Source: Nitrospirae bacterium GWB2_47_37
GTDB lineage: Bacteria > Nitrospirota > Thermodesulfovibrionia > Thermodesulfovibrionales > Dissulfurispiraceae
NCBI GenBank assembly: GCA_001803635.1
Contig: MHDU01000080.1
Coordinates: forward strand, 21,021-85,020
Length of the DNA: 64,000 nt
Direction: 5' to 3'
Of the stretch, positions 41,512 through 50,218 are shown piece after piece (the stretch's first letter is position 1; the number at the start of each line of letters is the position of its first letter). The notes below the pieces were generated by a model. It saw only the letters and a list, made by a program, of their open reading frames with translations, did no database searches and was not told the DNA's origin. A program made the position numbers and the translations under genes.

Positions 41512-41520
41512 ATTATAACA
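41512..41520 (-). promoter_or_regulatory. Extended -10 promoter, predicted leaderless start of mnmE
   Basis: The minus strand reads TGTTATAAT, ending 6 nt before the mnmE ATG, the same layout as at the EndoQ-like gene. Confidence 0.6.
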
Positions 41521-41602
41521 AAGCTGCGCGGAAAGACAAAGTATTGAAGCGACTATATTTTTTGCAAAAAAACGGAACTCTGCCTTAATATAAAGAGACA
41601 TT

Positions 41603-41935
41603 ATGGAACTCTCAAACAGGATACGTTACTACCATTACATTTCCGGAGTGTTTGCGAATCAGCAGTCCGATCCCATGTGCGGAGTCTGCAAGGCATTCAC
41701 GAACAGCGTTAGGAATATAAGGGAAGACCTCGCAGAATTCGAGAGGCAATACGATGCCGATATAAAATCGCTGTCACAGGAGATGTCGGGCATTCTCTCG
41801 GAAGCAAAAAAAATCCTAACCGGATTGAAAACCATAGAGGACGCGGTCGGGCAGAAAAAGGCCGGAAACTGCAAGATGCCCGAAGGCGTCTGCTTTGTAA
41901 AGTTATCGAAATCGATCCTCGAAAAGATTTCGTAA
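41603..41935 (+). CDS. Small Cys-containing helical protein of unknown function
   Basis: A 110-residue protein, predicted largely helical (coiled segment about 35-80). DPMCGVCKAF near residue 25 and CKMPEGVC near residue 93 could form one metal site. No family is recognised. It is followed after 11 bp by a methyltransferase gene. Confidence 0.6.
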   Translation: MELSNRIRYYHYISGVFANQQSDPMCGVCKAFTNSVRNIREDLAEFERQYDADIKSLSQEMSGILSEAKKILTGLKTIEDAVGQKKAGNCKMPEGVCFVKLSKSILEKIS

Positions 41936-41946
41936 TACGGTTTTAT

Positions 41947-42561
41947 ATGGACGAGCTTTCAAAAGAATACGTCATCTCTTTTTTCGACAACAACCTGATG
42001 CTTCACGGCGACAGGCCGGAGGCTGTTAGATGGTCGCCGGCAGGACAGATATCGCGTTATCTGGCAATGCTCGATATCGGAGACATGAACGGCAGTAAAA
42101 TCCTCGACTTCGGCTGCGGAAAGGGCGATTTTTATCGATTCCTGAAAGACAGAGGCATTCATGTCGAGTATCACGGGTATGATATAAACGAAAACCTCAT
42201 TGCTCTGGCAAAGAAGAAATTTACAGACGTTGATTTCAAGGTCTTCGATATGGATAAAGACAATTTCGCTGAGGATTTCGATTATATTTTTCTCTGCGGC
42301 GTGTTCAATCTGCAAGTTCAGGGTATTGACGAGGATATCAAAAGCACGCTGATAAAACTTTTTCAGCGCTGCCGCATTGCTCTTGCCTTTAACGCCCTTT
42401 CAGACCACAATCCGAAGAAAAGTTTCGAACTGCATTACACATCGCCCGATGATATTTTCAGCTTCGCAATCGAAAACCTTTCTCCTTATGTCTCGCTGAG
42501 GCACGACAGGATACATTACGACTTCACGATGTTTGCGTATAAGGAATCAAATAAATTTTAG
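41947..42561 (+). CDS. Class I SAM-dependent methyltransferase
   Basis: A 204-residue protein with the SAM-binding loop ILDFGCGKGDFYRFL (about residues 50-64), an acidic strand end (YHGYDINENLI) and DYIFLCGVFNL as motif IV. The substrate is unknown. It probably shares a transcript with the preceding 110-residue gene. It overlaps the convergent pfkA stop by 4 bp. Confidence 0.85.
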   Translation: MDELSKEYVISFFDNNLMLHGDRPEAVRWSPAGQISRYLAMLDIGDMNGSKILDFGCGKGDFYRFLKDRGIHVEYHGYDINENLIALAKKKFTDVDFKVFDMDKDNFAEDFDYIFLCGVFNLQVQGIDEDIKSTLIKLFQRCRIALAFNALSDHNPKKSFELHYTSPDDIFSFAIENLSPYVSLRHDRIHYDFTMFAYKESNKF

Positions 42562-43652
42562 TCTCCGAAACAAATCCCGATCTCACGCGCAGTCTTTACC
42601 GTATCGCCGTCAAGCGGAACTTTTTTAATCTTATCGATGACCTTTTCGAGAGGAACCGCTTTTACATCAGGCGGGTCAAGGGCGATCATTACTCCGAAGC
42701 TTTTCTTTTCGATCATGCGGACTGCCGCCGCTCCGAAACGGAGGGCAAGGAGCCTGTCGAATGTAGTCGGCGAACCGCCGCGCTGCAAATGCCCCAAAAC
42801 CAATGAACGAGTATCTTTCCCCGTCTTTTCTGCTATTTCTTTTGCGACATACTCGCCGATGCCGCCGAGGACTACATCCTGACGGCCTGCTTCGCCCTTT
42901 CCTTTGTCGATCTGCCGACCTCCCGCAGGCGCTGCTCCTTCCGCCGCAACCACTATGGCATAATGCTGTCCGTGAAGATCGAGCCCCATTATATAATCGC
43001 AGATTTTTTCTATATCAAAGGGAATTTCCGGAATAAGTATGACATCGGCGCTGCCTGAAATACCGCTGTTAAGGGCGATCCAGCCCGCGTGCCTTCCCAT
43101 TACTTCCACCACCATTACACGGTCATGGGATTTCGCCGTGGAATGGAGACGGTCTATCGCCTCTGTAGCGATGCTGACCGCAGTATCGAAACCGAATGTA
43201 ATTACCGTCGCGGCGAGGTCATTGTCTATGGTCTTCGGAACGCCGATAACAGGGATCCCCTTTTTGTAAAAATCATGGGCTATCTTAAGGCTTCCGTCGC
43301 CGCCCACGGCTATCAGGCAATCGAGACGGAGGCGCTTGAAGTTCTCCACAACCTTATCCGAGACATCGCGCACTTCGACCTCTCCCGCCGCGTTTTTTAC
43401 GGGCATCTGAAAGGGGTTGCCTTTATTGGTCGTTCCGAGGATAGTCCCTCCGATGCTCGATATGCGGCGCACATTATCGGGCGTCAAGCGGATGATCTCA
43501 TCGGTGTTCAAGAGCCCGGCATAGCCGTTTTTGATGCCGTATACCTCCCAGTTCCTGTTATAAGCGGAAAGCACGACCGCCTCGATTACCGCATTAAGCC
43601 CCGGTGCGTCTCCCCCGCCGGTATTGATCGCTATCCTCATCATTTTTTCCAT
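42558..43652 (-). CDS. pfkA: 6-phosphofructokinase
   Basis: A 364-residue PfkA-family enzyme. GGGDAPGLNAVIEAVV at the start, AVGGDGSLKIAHDF (Gly at the position that is Asp in PPi enzymes), PKTIDNDLAAT (Lys where E. coli ATP-PFK has Gly), VMVVEVMGRHAGWIAL and GHLQRGGSPTTFDR. The Gly/Lys pair is that of the ATP-using long subgroup (group III), so ATP is the likely donor, though PPi cannot be excluded. The start at 43652 follows GGGAGG by 6 nt; the frame continues upstream without a better start. Confidence 0.92.
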   Translation of the reverse strand: MEKMMRIAINTGGGDAPGLNAVIEAVVLSAYNRNWEVYGIKNGYAGLLNTDEIIRLTPDNVRRISSIGGTILGTTNKGNPFQMPVKNAAGEVEVRDVSDKVVENFKRLRLDCLIAVGGDGSLKIAHDFYKKGIPVIGVPKTIDNDLAATVITFGFDTAVSIATEAIDRLHSTAKSHDRVMVVEVMGRHAGWIALNSGISGSADVILIPEIPFDIEKICDYIMGLDLHGQHYAIVVAAEGAAPAGGRQIDKGKGEAGRQDVVLGGIGEYVAKEIAEKTGKDTRSLVLGHLQRGGSPTTFDRLLALRFGAAAVRMIEKKSFGVMIALDPPDVKAVPLEKVIDKIKKVPLDGDTVKTAREIGICFGD

Positions 43653-43732
43653 AAGTATCCTCCCCTTAAAATGTTTGCGCCTAATTATGTTATATTGTAT
43701 CTCATTATAATAAACTTTAGAAGAATAAGACA

Positions 43733-43802
43733 TTGGAGCGGCTTTAGCAGCCCAAGCGTAGCAACTGACAGCGAAGCGGGCTGGTACCTCGGAGAAAGGA
43801 GG
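43733..43802. ncRNA. Candidate structured RNA, copy 2
   Basis: It shares AGCGG-YTTYAGCAGC and GCTGGTRCCTCGGAGA with 421-547. The central stem changes from AGCTCT/AGAGCT to AGCCC/GGGCT (43749-43753 with 43778-43782), a compensatory change. The outer stem of copy 1 is absent. It lies just before the AAGGAGG of the M48 gene (plus strand), or 80 nt upstream of pfkA (minus strand). Confidence 0.35.
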
Positions 43803-43807
43803 TTGTT

Positions 43808-45058
43808 TTGAATCCATATTTTTTTCTCATTCTCTGCCTTTACATCCTCAAAGAGACATTCGAATACCTTGTGCAATATCTAAACCTCAAACACATGCAA
43901 AAGGCAGGAGCAAAAATACCTCCTGAATTCGAGGGGCGGATCGATGAAGCCCTAATGAAAAAGACTCAGGAATACGAAGCGGACAAGACCAAATTCGGTT
44001 TTGTTTCCTCCATATTCGACAATGCCGTTACTATCGCATTCATTTTCGGAGGGCTGCTGAATATTTATAATTCATGGGCTGCGTCCCTTAATCTTTCCTT
44101 TATCGCTGCGGGCTGGCTCTTTTTTCTGCTCTTAATCTATGCCGGAGAATTTATTTCCATACCGTTCAGCCTCTACGGAACATTTAAGATAGAGAACAAA
44201 TACGGTTTCAATACCATGACCTTGAAGCTGTGGATATCCGATTTCGTAAAATCGCTTGTCATTTCTACGATCATGATGTCCCTGATGATAATATCGGGAC
44301 TATGGCTTATAAAATGGAGCCCGGACTACTGGTGGTTCTGGGTTTGGGGCTTTCTCTTCCTGTTCGGTATTTTCATGATGTACATATCGCCTTACGTTAT
44401 CGAGCCGCTTTTCAATAAATTCTCTCCCATAGAGGACGAATCATTGAAGGAGAGGATCATCGCATTGGCTGAAAAGGCCGGCATTCATGCGGGCAGGATA
44501 TTGAGAATAGACGCGTCAAAGAGGAGCAGGCATACAAACGCCTATTTTACCGGCATCGGCAGGACAAAGAGGATTGTGCTGTATGACACGTTGCTTGAGG
44601 GAATGAGCCGTGACGAGATACTTGCCGTGCTCGCTCATGAGATAGGTCACTGGAAGAAGAAACATCTGTTGAAAACCCTGATCGCATTCGAAATGTTTTC
44701 GCTCATAGCCCTTTATATCTCATTCAGGCTCATTCAAAGCGATTTTCTTTTAAGGCTCTTCGCAATAGATGCGAATACCATCGTTGCGAAATTCGTAATT
44801 TTAGGATTCATCTCAGGCATTCTTTCCTTGGCATTGCAGCCGGTTATGAATTTCTTCAGCAGGAGGCATGAAAGACAGGCCGACAATGTTTCATTTGAGC
44901 TTACAAAGGATGCCGAAAGCATGGCAAGTGCCCTTGTAAAGCTTTCGAAGGAGAACCTTTCGAATCTCTACCCACATCCGCTTTATGTCGCTTTGTATTA
45001 TTCACATCCGCCTGTGGTGGAAAGGATAAGGCATATCAAGCGCTTTTCAATATCCTGA
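43808..45058 (+). CDS. M48-family membrane metalloprotease (CAAX prenyl protease 1-like)
   Basis: A 416-residue protein with about seven hydrophobic segments. LAVLAHEIGHWKKKH is the HExxH zinc site (about residue 278), and RRHERQADNVSFEL provides the third ligand Glu. The N-terminal 'CLYILKETFEYLVQYLNLKHM' and overall length match Ste24-type proteases. In bacteria the role is probably membrane-protein quality control. TTG start at 43808 behind AAGGAGG. TATAAT at 43706-43711 may be its promoter. Confidence 0.9.
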   Translation: MNPYFFLILCLYILKETFEYLVQYLNLKHMQKAGAKIPPEFEGRIDEALMKKTQEYEADKTKFGFVSSIFDNAVTIAFIFGGLLNIYNSWAASLNLSFIAAGWLFFLLLIYAGEFISIPFSLYGTFKIENKYGFNTMTLKLWISDFVKSLVISTIMMSLMIISGLWLIKWSPDYWWFWVWGFLFLFGIFMMYISPYVIEPLFNKFSPIEDESLKERIIALAEKAGIHAGRILRIDASKRSRHTNAYFTGIGRTKRIVLYDTLLEGMSRDEILAVLAHEIGHWKKKHLLKTLIAFEMFSLIALYISFRLIQSDFLLRLFAIDANTIVAKFVILGFISGILSLALQPVMNFFSRRHERQADNVSFELTKDAESMASALVKLSKENLSNLYPHPLYVALYYSHPPVVERIRHIKRFSIS

Positions 45059-45566
45059 AAAAACCGTCCAGCATCTCTTTTCTGAGGTCTACGATTTCAT
45101 CAAGTTGTTTTATGAATATGCGGTACGGCTTTGCAGGGCCGTTTTCTATGTGCTTGAGAAGCGCGCCGCAGAAATACCAGTTGCACCTGAAAGGCCTTAT
45201 CGATCTTTCTATCGCGCATCCGGTCTCAGATAAGAACCGGCAGGGTTCGGTGTCGCTTACACCTTCTTTATAAGAGGGCGGGGTGAGGCCGAGGGCATAG
45301 ACGTATATGAGGTCTTCGTAATCGTAAAACCCGTGCTTGTTTACGCAGCAGACATTTTCGCAAGACGGACAGACCGCTGCGGTATTTTGCCGGATAAAGG
45401 CGTCAATATCGTCGATCCTGTATTTTATTATCCTTGCCGTGTCTTTAATATGGCTCAAATCGCCGTTATGATCTTCGGAAAATTCTTTCAGCAGGCGTAT
45501 CGTTTTATTCCACTTTTCCCTGTCATGCCATGAGAGTTCGTAATTCAGCAAATTCAATAGAGTCAT
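45036..45566 (-). CDS. YkgJ-family cysteine-cluster protein
   Basis: A 176-residue protein with CPSCENVCC (about residues 70-78), then CRFLSETGCAIERSIRPFRCNWYFC. The CxxC...C...RPxxC layout is that of YkgJ-type proteins, which hold zinc or an iron-sulfur cluster and whose function is unknown. The start at 45566 is chosen by homology; no Shine-Dalgarno is seen. It diverges from the selenoprotein candidate. A second YkgJ-type gene lies at 45769. Confidence 0.75.
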   Translation of the reverse strand: MTLLNLLNYELSWHDREKWNKTIRLLKEFSEDHNGDLSHIKDTARIIKYRIDDIDAFIRQNTAAVCPSCENVCCVNKHGFYDYEDLIYVYALGLTPPSYKEGVSDTEPCRFLSETGCAIERSIRPFRCNWYFCGALLKHIENGPAKPYRIFIKQLDEIVDLRKEMLDGFFRILKSA

Positions 45567-45591
45567 CTTTGTATGGTATATTAAAAATACG

Positions 45592-45759
45592 ATGAAGTGC
45601 AAAAACTGTAACGGCGAACTCAAACTTATTATCGGCTGAAAGACCGTGCATTTCCGCTGCATGGAATGCGGCAAGGAATTCAAGATATCGGAATACGTCG
45701 ATGAAATAGACGCCGAGACATGGGATAAAATAGCATTAAGGCCGTGCAACCGGGCGTAA
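45592..45759 (+). CDS. Dual-CXXC zinc-ribbon protein with an in-frame UGA (selenoprotein candidate)
   Basis: Codons read MKCKNCNGELKLIIG, then TGA (45637-45639), then KTVHFRCMECGKEF and on to a TAA at 45757. The second CXXC and a conserved acidic tail (DEIDAETWDKIALRPC) lie after the UGA, so the frame stays meaningful. This matches, as I recall it, the small family named 'dual CXXC motif small (seleno)protein', where this position is Cys or Sec. Two hairpins follow the UGA: CCGTGCA/TGCATGG at 45644-45664, and CCGC/GCGG around 45654-45671 with a loop starting UG. TATATT lies 9-10 nt before the ATG. A YkgJ gene follows 9 bp later with GGAG. Confidence 0.65.
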
Positions 45760-45768
45760 AGGAGAGAC

Positions 45769-46335
45769 ATGGATAAGCATTTAACAAGGATTGCCGAAAT
45801 CTATAAGGCGATAGACAATCTTTACGAGGCAGCCATGAAGCATTACAACTTCAACTGCGAGGGATGCGCCGATAACTGCTGCGCAACGAAATTCCATCAC
45901 CACACGAATATAGAGGAACTTTATCTTGCGGAGGGACTGAAAAGGCTCGATGAATCCAAACAAAAAGAGATACTGTGCCGGTCAGAGGATGTGATGAAAG
46001 TCTACAATTCATCTCCTGAAGATGTGAGTGTGATGTGTCCGCTTAATGAAGGCGGGGCGTGTATTGTTTATGAGCACCGCCCCATGATATGCAGGATTCA
46101 CGGCGTGCCGTATCAGATGTTCAAAAAAAATATGTCCATTGAGTTCGGCACGGGATGCCTGCGTTTCGTCAATGAAAAACTGAATGAAAATATGCAGTAT
46201 TTTATGTTCAACCGCACTATTTTTTATGTGGAAATGGCGAAGGTTGAGAAGGAATTAAGGGAAAGCCTAAGTCTTGGCGGAGATTATAAAAAGACTACGG
46301 CAGAAATTGTATTGAGCATTTTAAAGGGGCATTAA
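45769..46335 (+). CDS. YkgJ-family cysteine-cluster protein, second copy
   Basis: A 188-residue protein: NCEGCADNCCATKFHHHTNIEELYL near residues 26-50, then VMCPLNEGGACIVYEHRPMICRIHG. The Cys layout again fits YkgJ. It differs strongly from the minus-strand copy at 45036, so it is not a recent duplicate. It follows the selenoprotein candidate and precedes the NYN nuclease gene in what looks like one operon. Confidence 0.8.
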   Translation: MDKHLTRIAEIYKAIDNLYEAAMKHYNFNCEGCADNCCATKFHHHTNIEELYLAEGLKRLDESKQKEILCRSEDVMKVYNSSPEDVSVMCPLNEGGACIVYEHRPMICRIHGVPYQMFKKNMSIEFGTGCLRFVNEKLNENMQYFMFNRTIFYVEMAKVEKELRESLSLGGDYKKTTAEIVLSILKGH

Positions 46336-46336
46336 C

Positions 46337-46858
46337 ATTTCTCATATCATTATCGACGGATATAATGTCATCGGGATTTTCCATAAGGATATGGAAAAGG
46401 CGAGGGATTCGTTTATTGAGCTTTTGATAAGCTATAAGAAATTAAAGGCTCATGATATAACGGTTGTGTTTGACGGACATAAGAGCGGCGCGGGCACTGA
46501 GCATGTGTCCGTAAGCGGCGGGGTGAAGATAATTTATTCGAGACTCGGCGAGAGGGCGGACGATGTCATCAAGAGAATCGTCTCGACGGACAAGAAGGAA
46601 TGGATTGTGGTAAGTAATGACCGAGACATTGTTAATCATGCATGGTCTATGAATTCCATTCCGGTATCGTCCGAAAGGTTCTTTGAGATCGTATCGAAAC
46701 GCTCAGGACAGGCGGTTTCAGGGACAAGGGAATATTCCGATGCCGATCTTTCATATAAAGACGCAGAATATGACGATTATCCCGATGTCCAAAAAGGAAA
46801 CCCGTATAGGCTCTCTAAAAAAGAAAAGGCCGTAAGAAGGGCGTTGGGTAAACTGTAA
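46337..46858 (+). CDS. NYN-domain (YacP-like) ribonuclease, probable AUU start
   Basis: About 173 residues. The first strand ISHIIIDGYNVIG is essential to the NYN (PIN-like) fold and lies upstream of the first ATG (46391). Acidic residues follow in VVFDG, ERADD and SNDRDIVNHA. No ATG, GTG or TTG occurs between the preceding stop in this frame (46322) and that strand. ATT at 46337, 1 nt after the ykgJ stop and 7-8 nt after AAAGGGG, is the best start, as AUU is for infC. Similar Gram-positive YacP proteins (Rae1) cut mRNA on the ribosome. Confidence 0.75.
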   Translation: MSHIIIDGYNVIGIFHKDMEKARDSFIELLISYKKLKAHDITVVFDGHKSGAGTEHVSVSGGVKIIYSRLGERADDVIKRIVSTDKKEWIVVSNDRDIVNHAWSMNSIPVSSERFFEIVSKRSGQAVSGTREYSDADLSYKDAEYDDYPDVQKGNPYRLSKKEKAVRRALGKL

Positions 46859-46859
46859 C

Positions 46860-47750
46860 ATGAGAGGATGGTTTTTTAAATTAAGACCTGCCGATACCAT
46901 CACCGCTTTATTCAGCCTTCTTCTTTTACTACTGACGGCGTTTTTCTATAACAAAATCCCATCGGCAGGCTATCTCATCCTCATATATGCATCATTGATA
47001 TTTTTTCAAATGATACTCGTTTATCTGAGCAGGCTCAACTCCTTTCTCACTTTAACGCGAGATATTATATTCCCTGTTATCAGCGTCCTGATAATCTTCG
47101 ACAGCCTCGGGCTTGTCGTCCACAATGTCAATCCGCATGACCTCGATTATCTACTCATAAGGCTCGATTATCTTATTTTCGGGCTTTACCCCACGGTCGC
47201 CGCCGAGAGGTTTATAAACCCCGTTCTGACCGATGTTTTACAGATCGCTTATTCCTCGTATTATTTCCTGCCGATAATCCTCGGCGTGGCTCTCAAGATC
47301 AAAAAACGCCATGAAGATTTTGAAAAGTCTCTGTTCTTCATCTTGCTCTGTTTTTATCTTTCTTATGTCGGCTATATTCTCTTCCCGGCGCTTGGTCCGA
47401 GATATGCTATGGATCATTTGCATGAAAACGCGCTCGGCGGGTTTCTCGTTTCAAGGCCGATTCAGGACATTCTGAACCTCCTCGAAGGCGTCAAGAGGGA
47501 CGCCTTTCCGAGCGGGCATACGGGCATTGCGCTGACAGTGCTTTACCTTGCCTATAAATATGCAAGAAGTCTCTTTTGGATAATGTCTGCGCCGGTAACG
47601 CTTCTGATAGTCGCAACCGTCTATTGCAGGTATCATTATGCCGTGGATGTCATAGGCGGCGTACTGCTTACGGTTGTCACGATAGCCGCCGGTGAAGTAT
47701 ACTATAAACTTCATTCAAGGCATGATAGACTTACCATACAGCAGGATTAA
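46860..47750 (+). CDS. PAP2-family membrane phosphatase
   Basis: A 296-residue protein with about eight hydrophobic segments. The PAP2 motifs are KRDAFPSGHTGIAL (motif 2, His) and CRYHYAVDVIGGVLL (motif 3, His/Asp); motif 1 is weaker (around ALGPRYAM). The family removes phosphate from lipid phosphates such as undecaprenyl pyrophosphate or phosphatidate. It starts 1 bp after the NYN gene. Confidence 0.85.
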   Translation: MRGWFFKLRPADTITALFSLLLLLLTAFFYNKIPSAGYLILIYASLIFFQMILVYLSRLNSFLTLTRDIIFPVISVLIIFDSLGLVVHNVNPHDLDYLLIRLDYLIFGLYPTVAAERFINPVLTDVLQIAYSSYYFLPIILGVALKIKKRHEDFEKSLFFILLCFYLSYVGYILFPALGPRYAMDHLHENALGGFLVSRPIQDILNLLEGVKRDAFPSGHTGIALTVLYLAYKYARSLFWIMSAPVTLLIVATVYCRYHYAVDVIGGVLLTVVTIAAGEVYYKLHSRHDRLTIQQD

Positions 47751-47988
47751 GGACGGCATTCTCATAGAGGTGAAGGTCGTTCCGCGCTCCTCGAAAAGAG
47801 AGGTCGCAGGCGTCGCGGACAATATCGTAAAGGTTAAACTTACGGCGCCGCCCGTTGACGGCGCGGCCAATGAGCAGCTTATCGAGCTTTTGTCCGAAAG
47901 GTTGAAGATAAGAAAAAGCAGCATATCAATTATAAAAGGCGAATCATCTAAAAGGAAAACCGTGAAAATAATCGGGGTGGGACTTTGA
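47722..47988 (+). CDS. YggU/DUF167-family protein
   Basis: An 88-residue protein with the family pattern VKVVPRSSKREVAGV...VKVKLTAPPVDGAANEQLIELLSERL and ISIIKGESSKRKTVKI. The function of YggU is unknown; it is broadly conserved. The start at 47722 overlaps the PAP2 gene end, as gene spacing here suggests. Confidence 0.85.
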   Translation: MIDLPYSRIKDGILIEVKVVPRSSKREVAGVADNIVKVKLTAPPVDGAANEQLIELLSERLKIRKSSISIIKGESSKRKTVKIIGVGL

Positions 47989-48833
47989 TTCAAAGCATGA
48001 CAGGTTTCGGCGCATCGGAGAAGGGCGGGTTTAAAGTGGAGATCCGCTCGTTGAACCACAAGCATATCGATATCAACATAAAAATGCCGTCAGCCCTTAT
48101 GGAGCACGACATGGCGATAAGAAATATGGTTAAAGACCGCTTCGCGCGAGGCAAATTCGATGTCGGCATTTCCATAACCGACAGGCAGCAGACTAAGGTA
48201 GGCGTCAATCTGGAGCTTGCCGGAAAGATCCACAGCGCGTTTTCGGAACTCCAAAAAAACCTGTCGCTGCCCGGAAGCATCGGCATAGATTTTTTCTCGG
48301 GCTACAGGGAGCTTATAATAACCGAAGAGCCGGAGTACAGCAGCGAAGCCATGTATCAGGCTGTTTCGGATGCGTTGTCGAAACTTCAAGACATGAGGAA
48401 TACCGAAGGGAAAAACCTTAAGAGCGAGTTGTCGGCGCGGATAAGCGGGCTGCAAAAACTCCCCGACGATATAGAGGTTGAGTCAAAGGATGCCTCTCTG
48501 CGCCGCAAGGAAAGCCTTCAGAAAAAAATAAGCGACCTTATTCCGGACATACCTATTGACGAAAGCAGGCTGGCGCAGGAGATAGCGTTTTTAGCGCAAA
48601 AAAGCGACATTACCGAAGAACTGATAAGGTTAAGAAGCCATATCCTGCAATTTGCGTCCATCCTGTCCGAAGGAGGCAATGCGGGCAGAAAGTTCGATTT
48701 TATCCTTCAGGAAATGCACCGGGAGGTCAATACCATCGCGTCGAAAAGCGACGATATTAAAATAATAAACCGGACCATCGAAATGAAGACGGAGATTGAG
48801 AAACTCAGAGAGCAGGCACAAAATATACAATAA
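47985..48833 (+). CDS. yicC: YicC-family endoribonuclease
   Basis: A 282-residue protein starting [14 protein letters not shown], the YicC hallmark. The C-terminal DUF1732 part ([39 protein letters not shown]) is complete. YicC degrades small RNAs such as RyhB in E. coli. TTG start overlapping the YggU stop. The order yicC-remA-gmk-rpoZ-coaBC is widely conserved. Confidence 0.92.
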   Translation: MIQSMTGFGASEKGGFKVEIRSLNHKHIDINIKMPSALMEHDMAIRNMVKDRFARGKFDVGISITDRQQTKVGVNLELAGKIHSAFSELQKNLSLPGSIGIDFFSGYRELIITEEPEYSSEAMYQAVSDALSKLQDMRNTEGKNLKSELSARISGLQKLPDDIEVESKDASLRRKESLQKKISDLIPDIPIDESRLAQEIAFLAQKSDITEELIRLRSHILQFASILSEGGNAGRKFDFILQEMHREVNTIASKSDDIKIINRTIEMKTEIEKLREQAQNIQ

Positions 48834-48841
48834 CCCATACA

Positions 48842-49135
48842 ATGAAAAATTCCCTTGTAAACATAGGATTCGGAAACGTGGTATCGGCAGGCAGGGTTGT
48901 GGCCGTCGTAAACCCCGGATCTTCTCCCATTAAAAAATTAAGAGACGAGGCGAGAGAACAAGGCAAGCTCATAGACGCCACTGAAGGGAAGAAAACGCGC
49001 TCGATAATAGTGACCGACAGCGACCACATAATCCTCTCCGCCATTCAGGTGGAGACAATAGCACAGAGGGTCTCGGGCCGGATGACAGCAGAACTAAAGG
49101 GGAACGAGGAAACGGATGAAACAAAGAAAAGGTAG
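48842..49135 (+). CDS. remA: RemA-like (DUF370) protein
   Basis: A 97-residue protein: [41 protein letters not shown], then [25 protein letters not shown]. In Bacillus RemA is a DNA-binding activator of matrix genes; in other bacteria DUF370 lies next to gmk with unknown role. It overlaps the gmk start by 20 bp. Confidence 0.88.
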   Translation: MKNSLVNIGFGNVVSAGRVVAVVNPGSSPIKKLRDEAREQGKLIDATEGKKTRSIIVTDSDHIILSAIQVETIAQRVSGRMTAELKGNEETDETKKR

Positions 49136-49733
49136 CCTGTTTGTGGTATCGGCCCCTTCAGGAGCCGGAAAGACCACGCTTTGTTGGAAGCTCTGCGATT
49201 CCCTTGCCTGGATAAAACATTCGATATCTTATACTACCCGCAGTCCGAGGCCCGGAGAGACAAACGGAGTTCATTATACCTTTACGGACGAAGACGAATT
49301 CCGCTCCATGATAACCGAAGGAGAGCTCGTGGAGTGGGCGGAGGTGCACGGCAATTTTTACGGAACGTCTAAAAAAATGATAGAGGACATGACCGGCGCG
49401 GGCTTCGATGTCATACTCGATATCGATGTTCAGGGCGCCCGGCAGATAAAAGAGCATTTTCCGGACAGCGTATTGATCTTTGTCCTGCCGCCTTCGATGG
49501 AAGCTCTTAAAGAGAGGCTTGCGGGCAGGAAGACCGATTCTGAAGACGTGATTAAAATGAGGCTTCAGAACGCAATAGGCGAAATAAAGGAGTATAAAAA
49601 TTACGATTATGTTATAGTAAATGATTCCCTCGATACCGCCCTTAAAGAGATATCCTCTATTGTCATAGCCGAAAGGGCGAAGATATCGAAGATGGAACAT
49701 GAGCGGATAAAAGAAAACTTTTTGAAGTTATAA
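49116..49733 (+). CDS. gmk: Guanylate kinase
   Basis: A 205-residue kinase making GDP from [18 protein letters not shown] is the P-loop, and [22 protein letters not shown] binds [16 protein letters not shown] and [17 protein letters not shown] (lid) follow. Full length. Part of the remA-gmk-rpoZ-coaBC row. Confidence 0.96.
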   Translation: MKQRKGSLFVVSAPSGAGKTTLCWKLCDSLAWIKHSISYTTRSPRPGETNGVHYTFTDEDEFRSMITEGELVEWAEVHGNFYGTSKKMIEDMTGAGFDVILDIDVQGARQIKEHFPDSVLIFVLPPSMEALKERLAGRKTDSEDVIKMRLQNAIGEIKEYKNYDYVIVNDSLDTALKEISSIVIAERAKISKMEHERIKENFLKL

Positions 49734-49761
49734 CGCAATATAGGACACAAGGAGGAACGGC

Positions 49762-50154
49762 ATGGATATAATATCGCTTCCCGTCGAATACGACAAAAAG
49801 AAGATAGAGAGCAGATACAGGCTTGTCGTAATCGCGGCTCAGAGGGCGCGGGAACTTTCTCTGGGCGCGGCTCAGAAGGTTCAGACAAAGGCCAAGAAGG
49901 TAACCACAACCGCCATTCTGGAGGCCCTTTCCGGCAATATCGAATATATAACCGGAGAAGATGCCGTTGCCGCAAGAGAGAAGGCGGACAAGATAGACTA
50001 CAAGAAACTCATAGAAGAAAAAAGAAAACCAATAGAAGATCTGTCGGAGCTTGAAAAAGACCTCAAGGTATATCTCCACGAAAAAGGAGCCACGGAAAAG
50101 GCTCTCGAAGAACTTTTCGCCGAATCCGAAGTGGAAGGAGAGACCGAGGAGTAA
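49762..50154 (+). CDS. rpoZ: RNA polymerase omega subunit
   Basis: A 130-residue protein whose first 85 residues match omega: ESRYRLVVIAAQRARELS, then TTTAILEALSGNIEYI. It has an acidic C-terminal extension with a second helical part (LEELFAESEVEGETEE). It helps beta-prime fold. AAGGAGG before the ATG. Confidence 0.9.
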   Translation: MDIISLPVEYDKKKIESRYRLVVIAAQRARELSLGAAQKVQTKAKKVTTTAILEALSGNIEYITGEDAVAAREKADKIDYKKLIEEKRKPIEDLSELEKDLKVYLHEKGATEKALEELFAESEVEGETEE

Positions 50155-50184
50155 TTATACTCCGTAACCTTTTCAAAGGGGGTG

Positions 50185-50211
50185 GCCCAAAAATTGTTTG
50201 ATTTTTTGGGC
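50185..50211 (+). promoter_or_regulatory. Hairpin in the coaBC translation-initiation region
   Basis: GCCCAAAAA (50185-50193) pairs with TTTTTGGGC (50203-50211). It sits between the Shine-Dalgarno-like AAAGGGGGTGG (50175-50184) and the GTG start at 50219, and would bring the two close together when folded. Confidence 0.5.
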
Positions 50212-50218
50212 TGTAACG

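Noticed and set aside
45592..45759. An alternative genetic code in which UGA means Trp or Gly
   Set aside because: Many intact genes in the window end in TGA (nifD, hgcA, coaBC, yggU) and Trp is encoded by TGG throughout.
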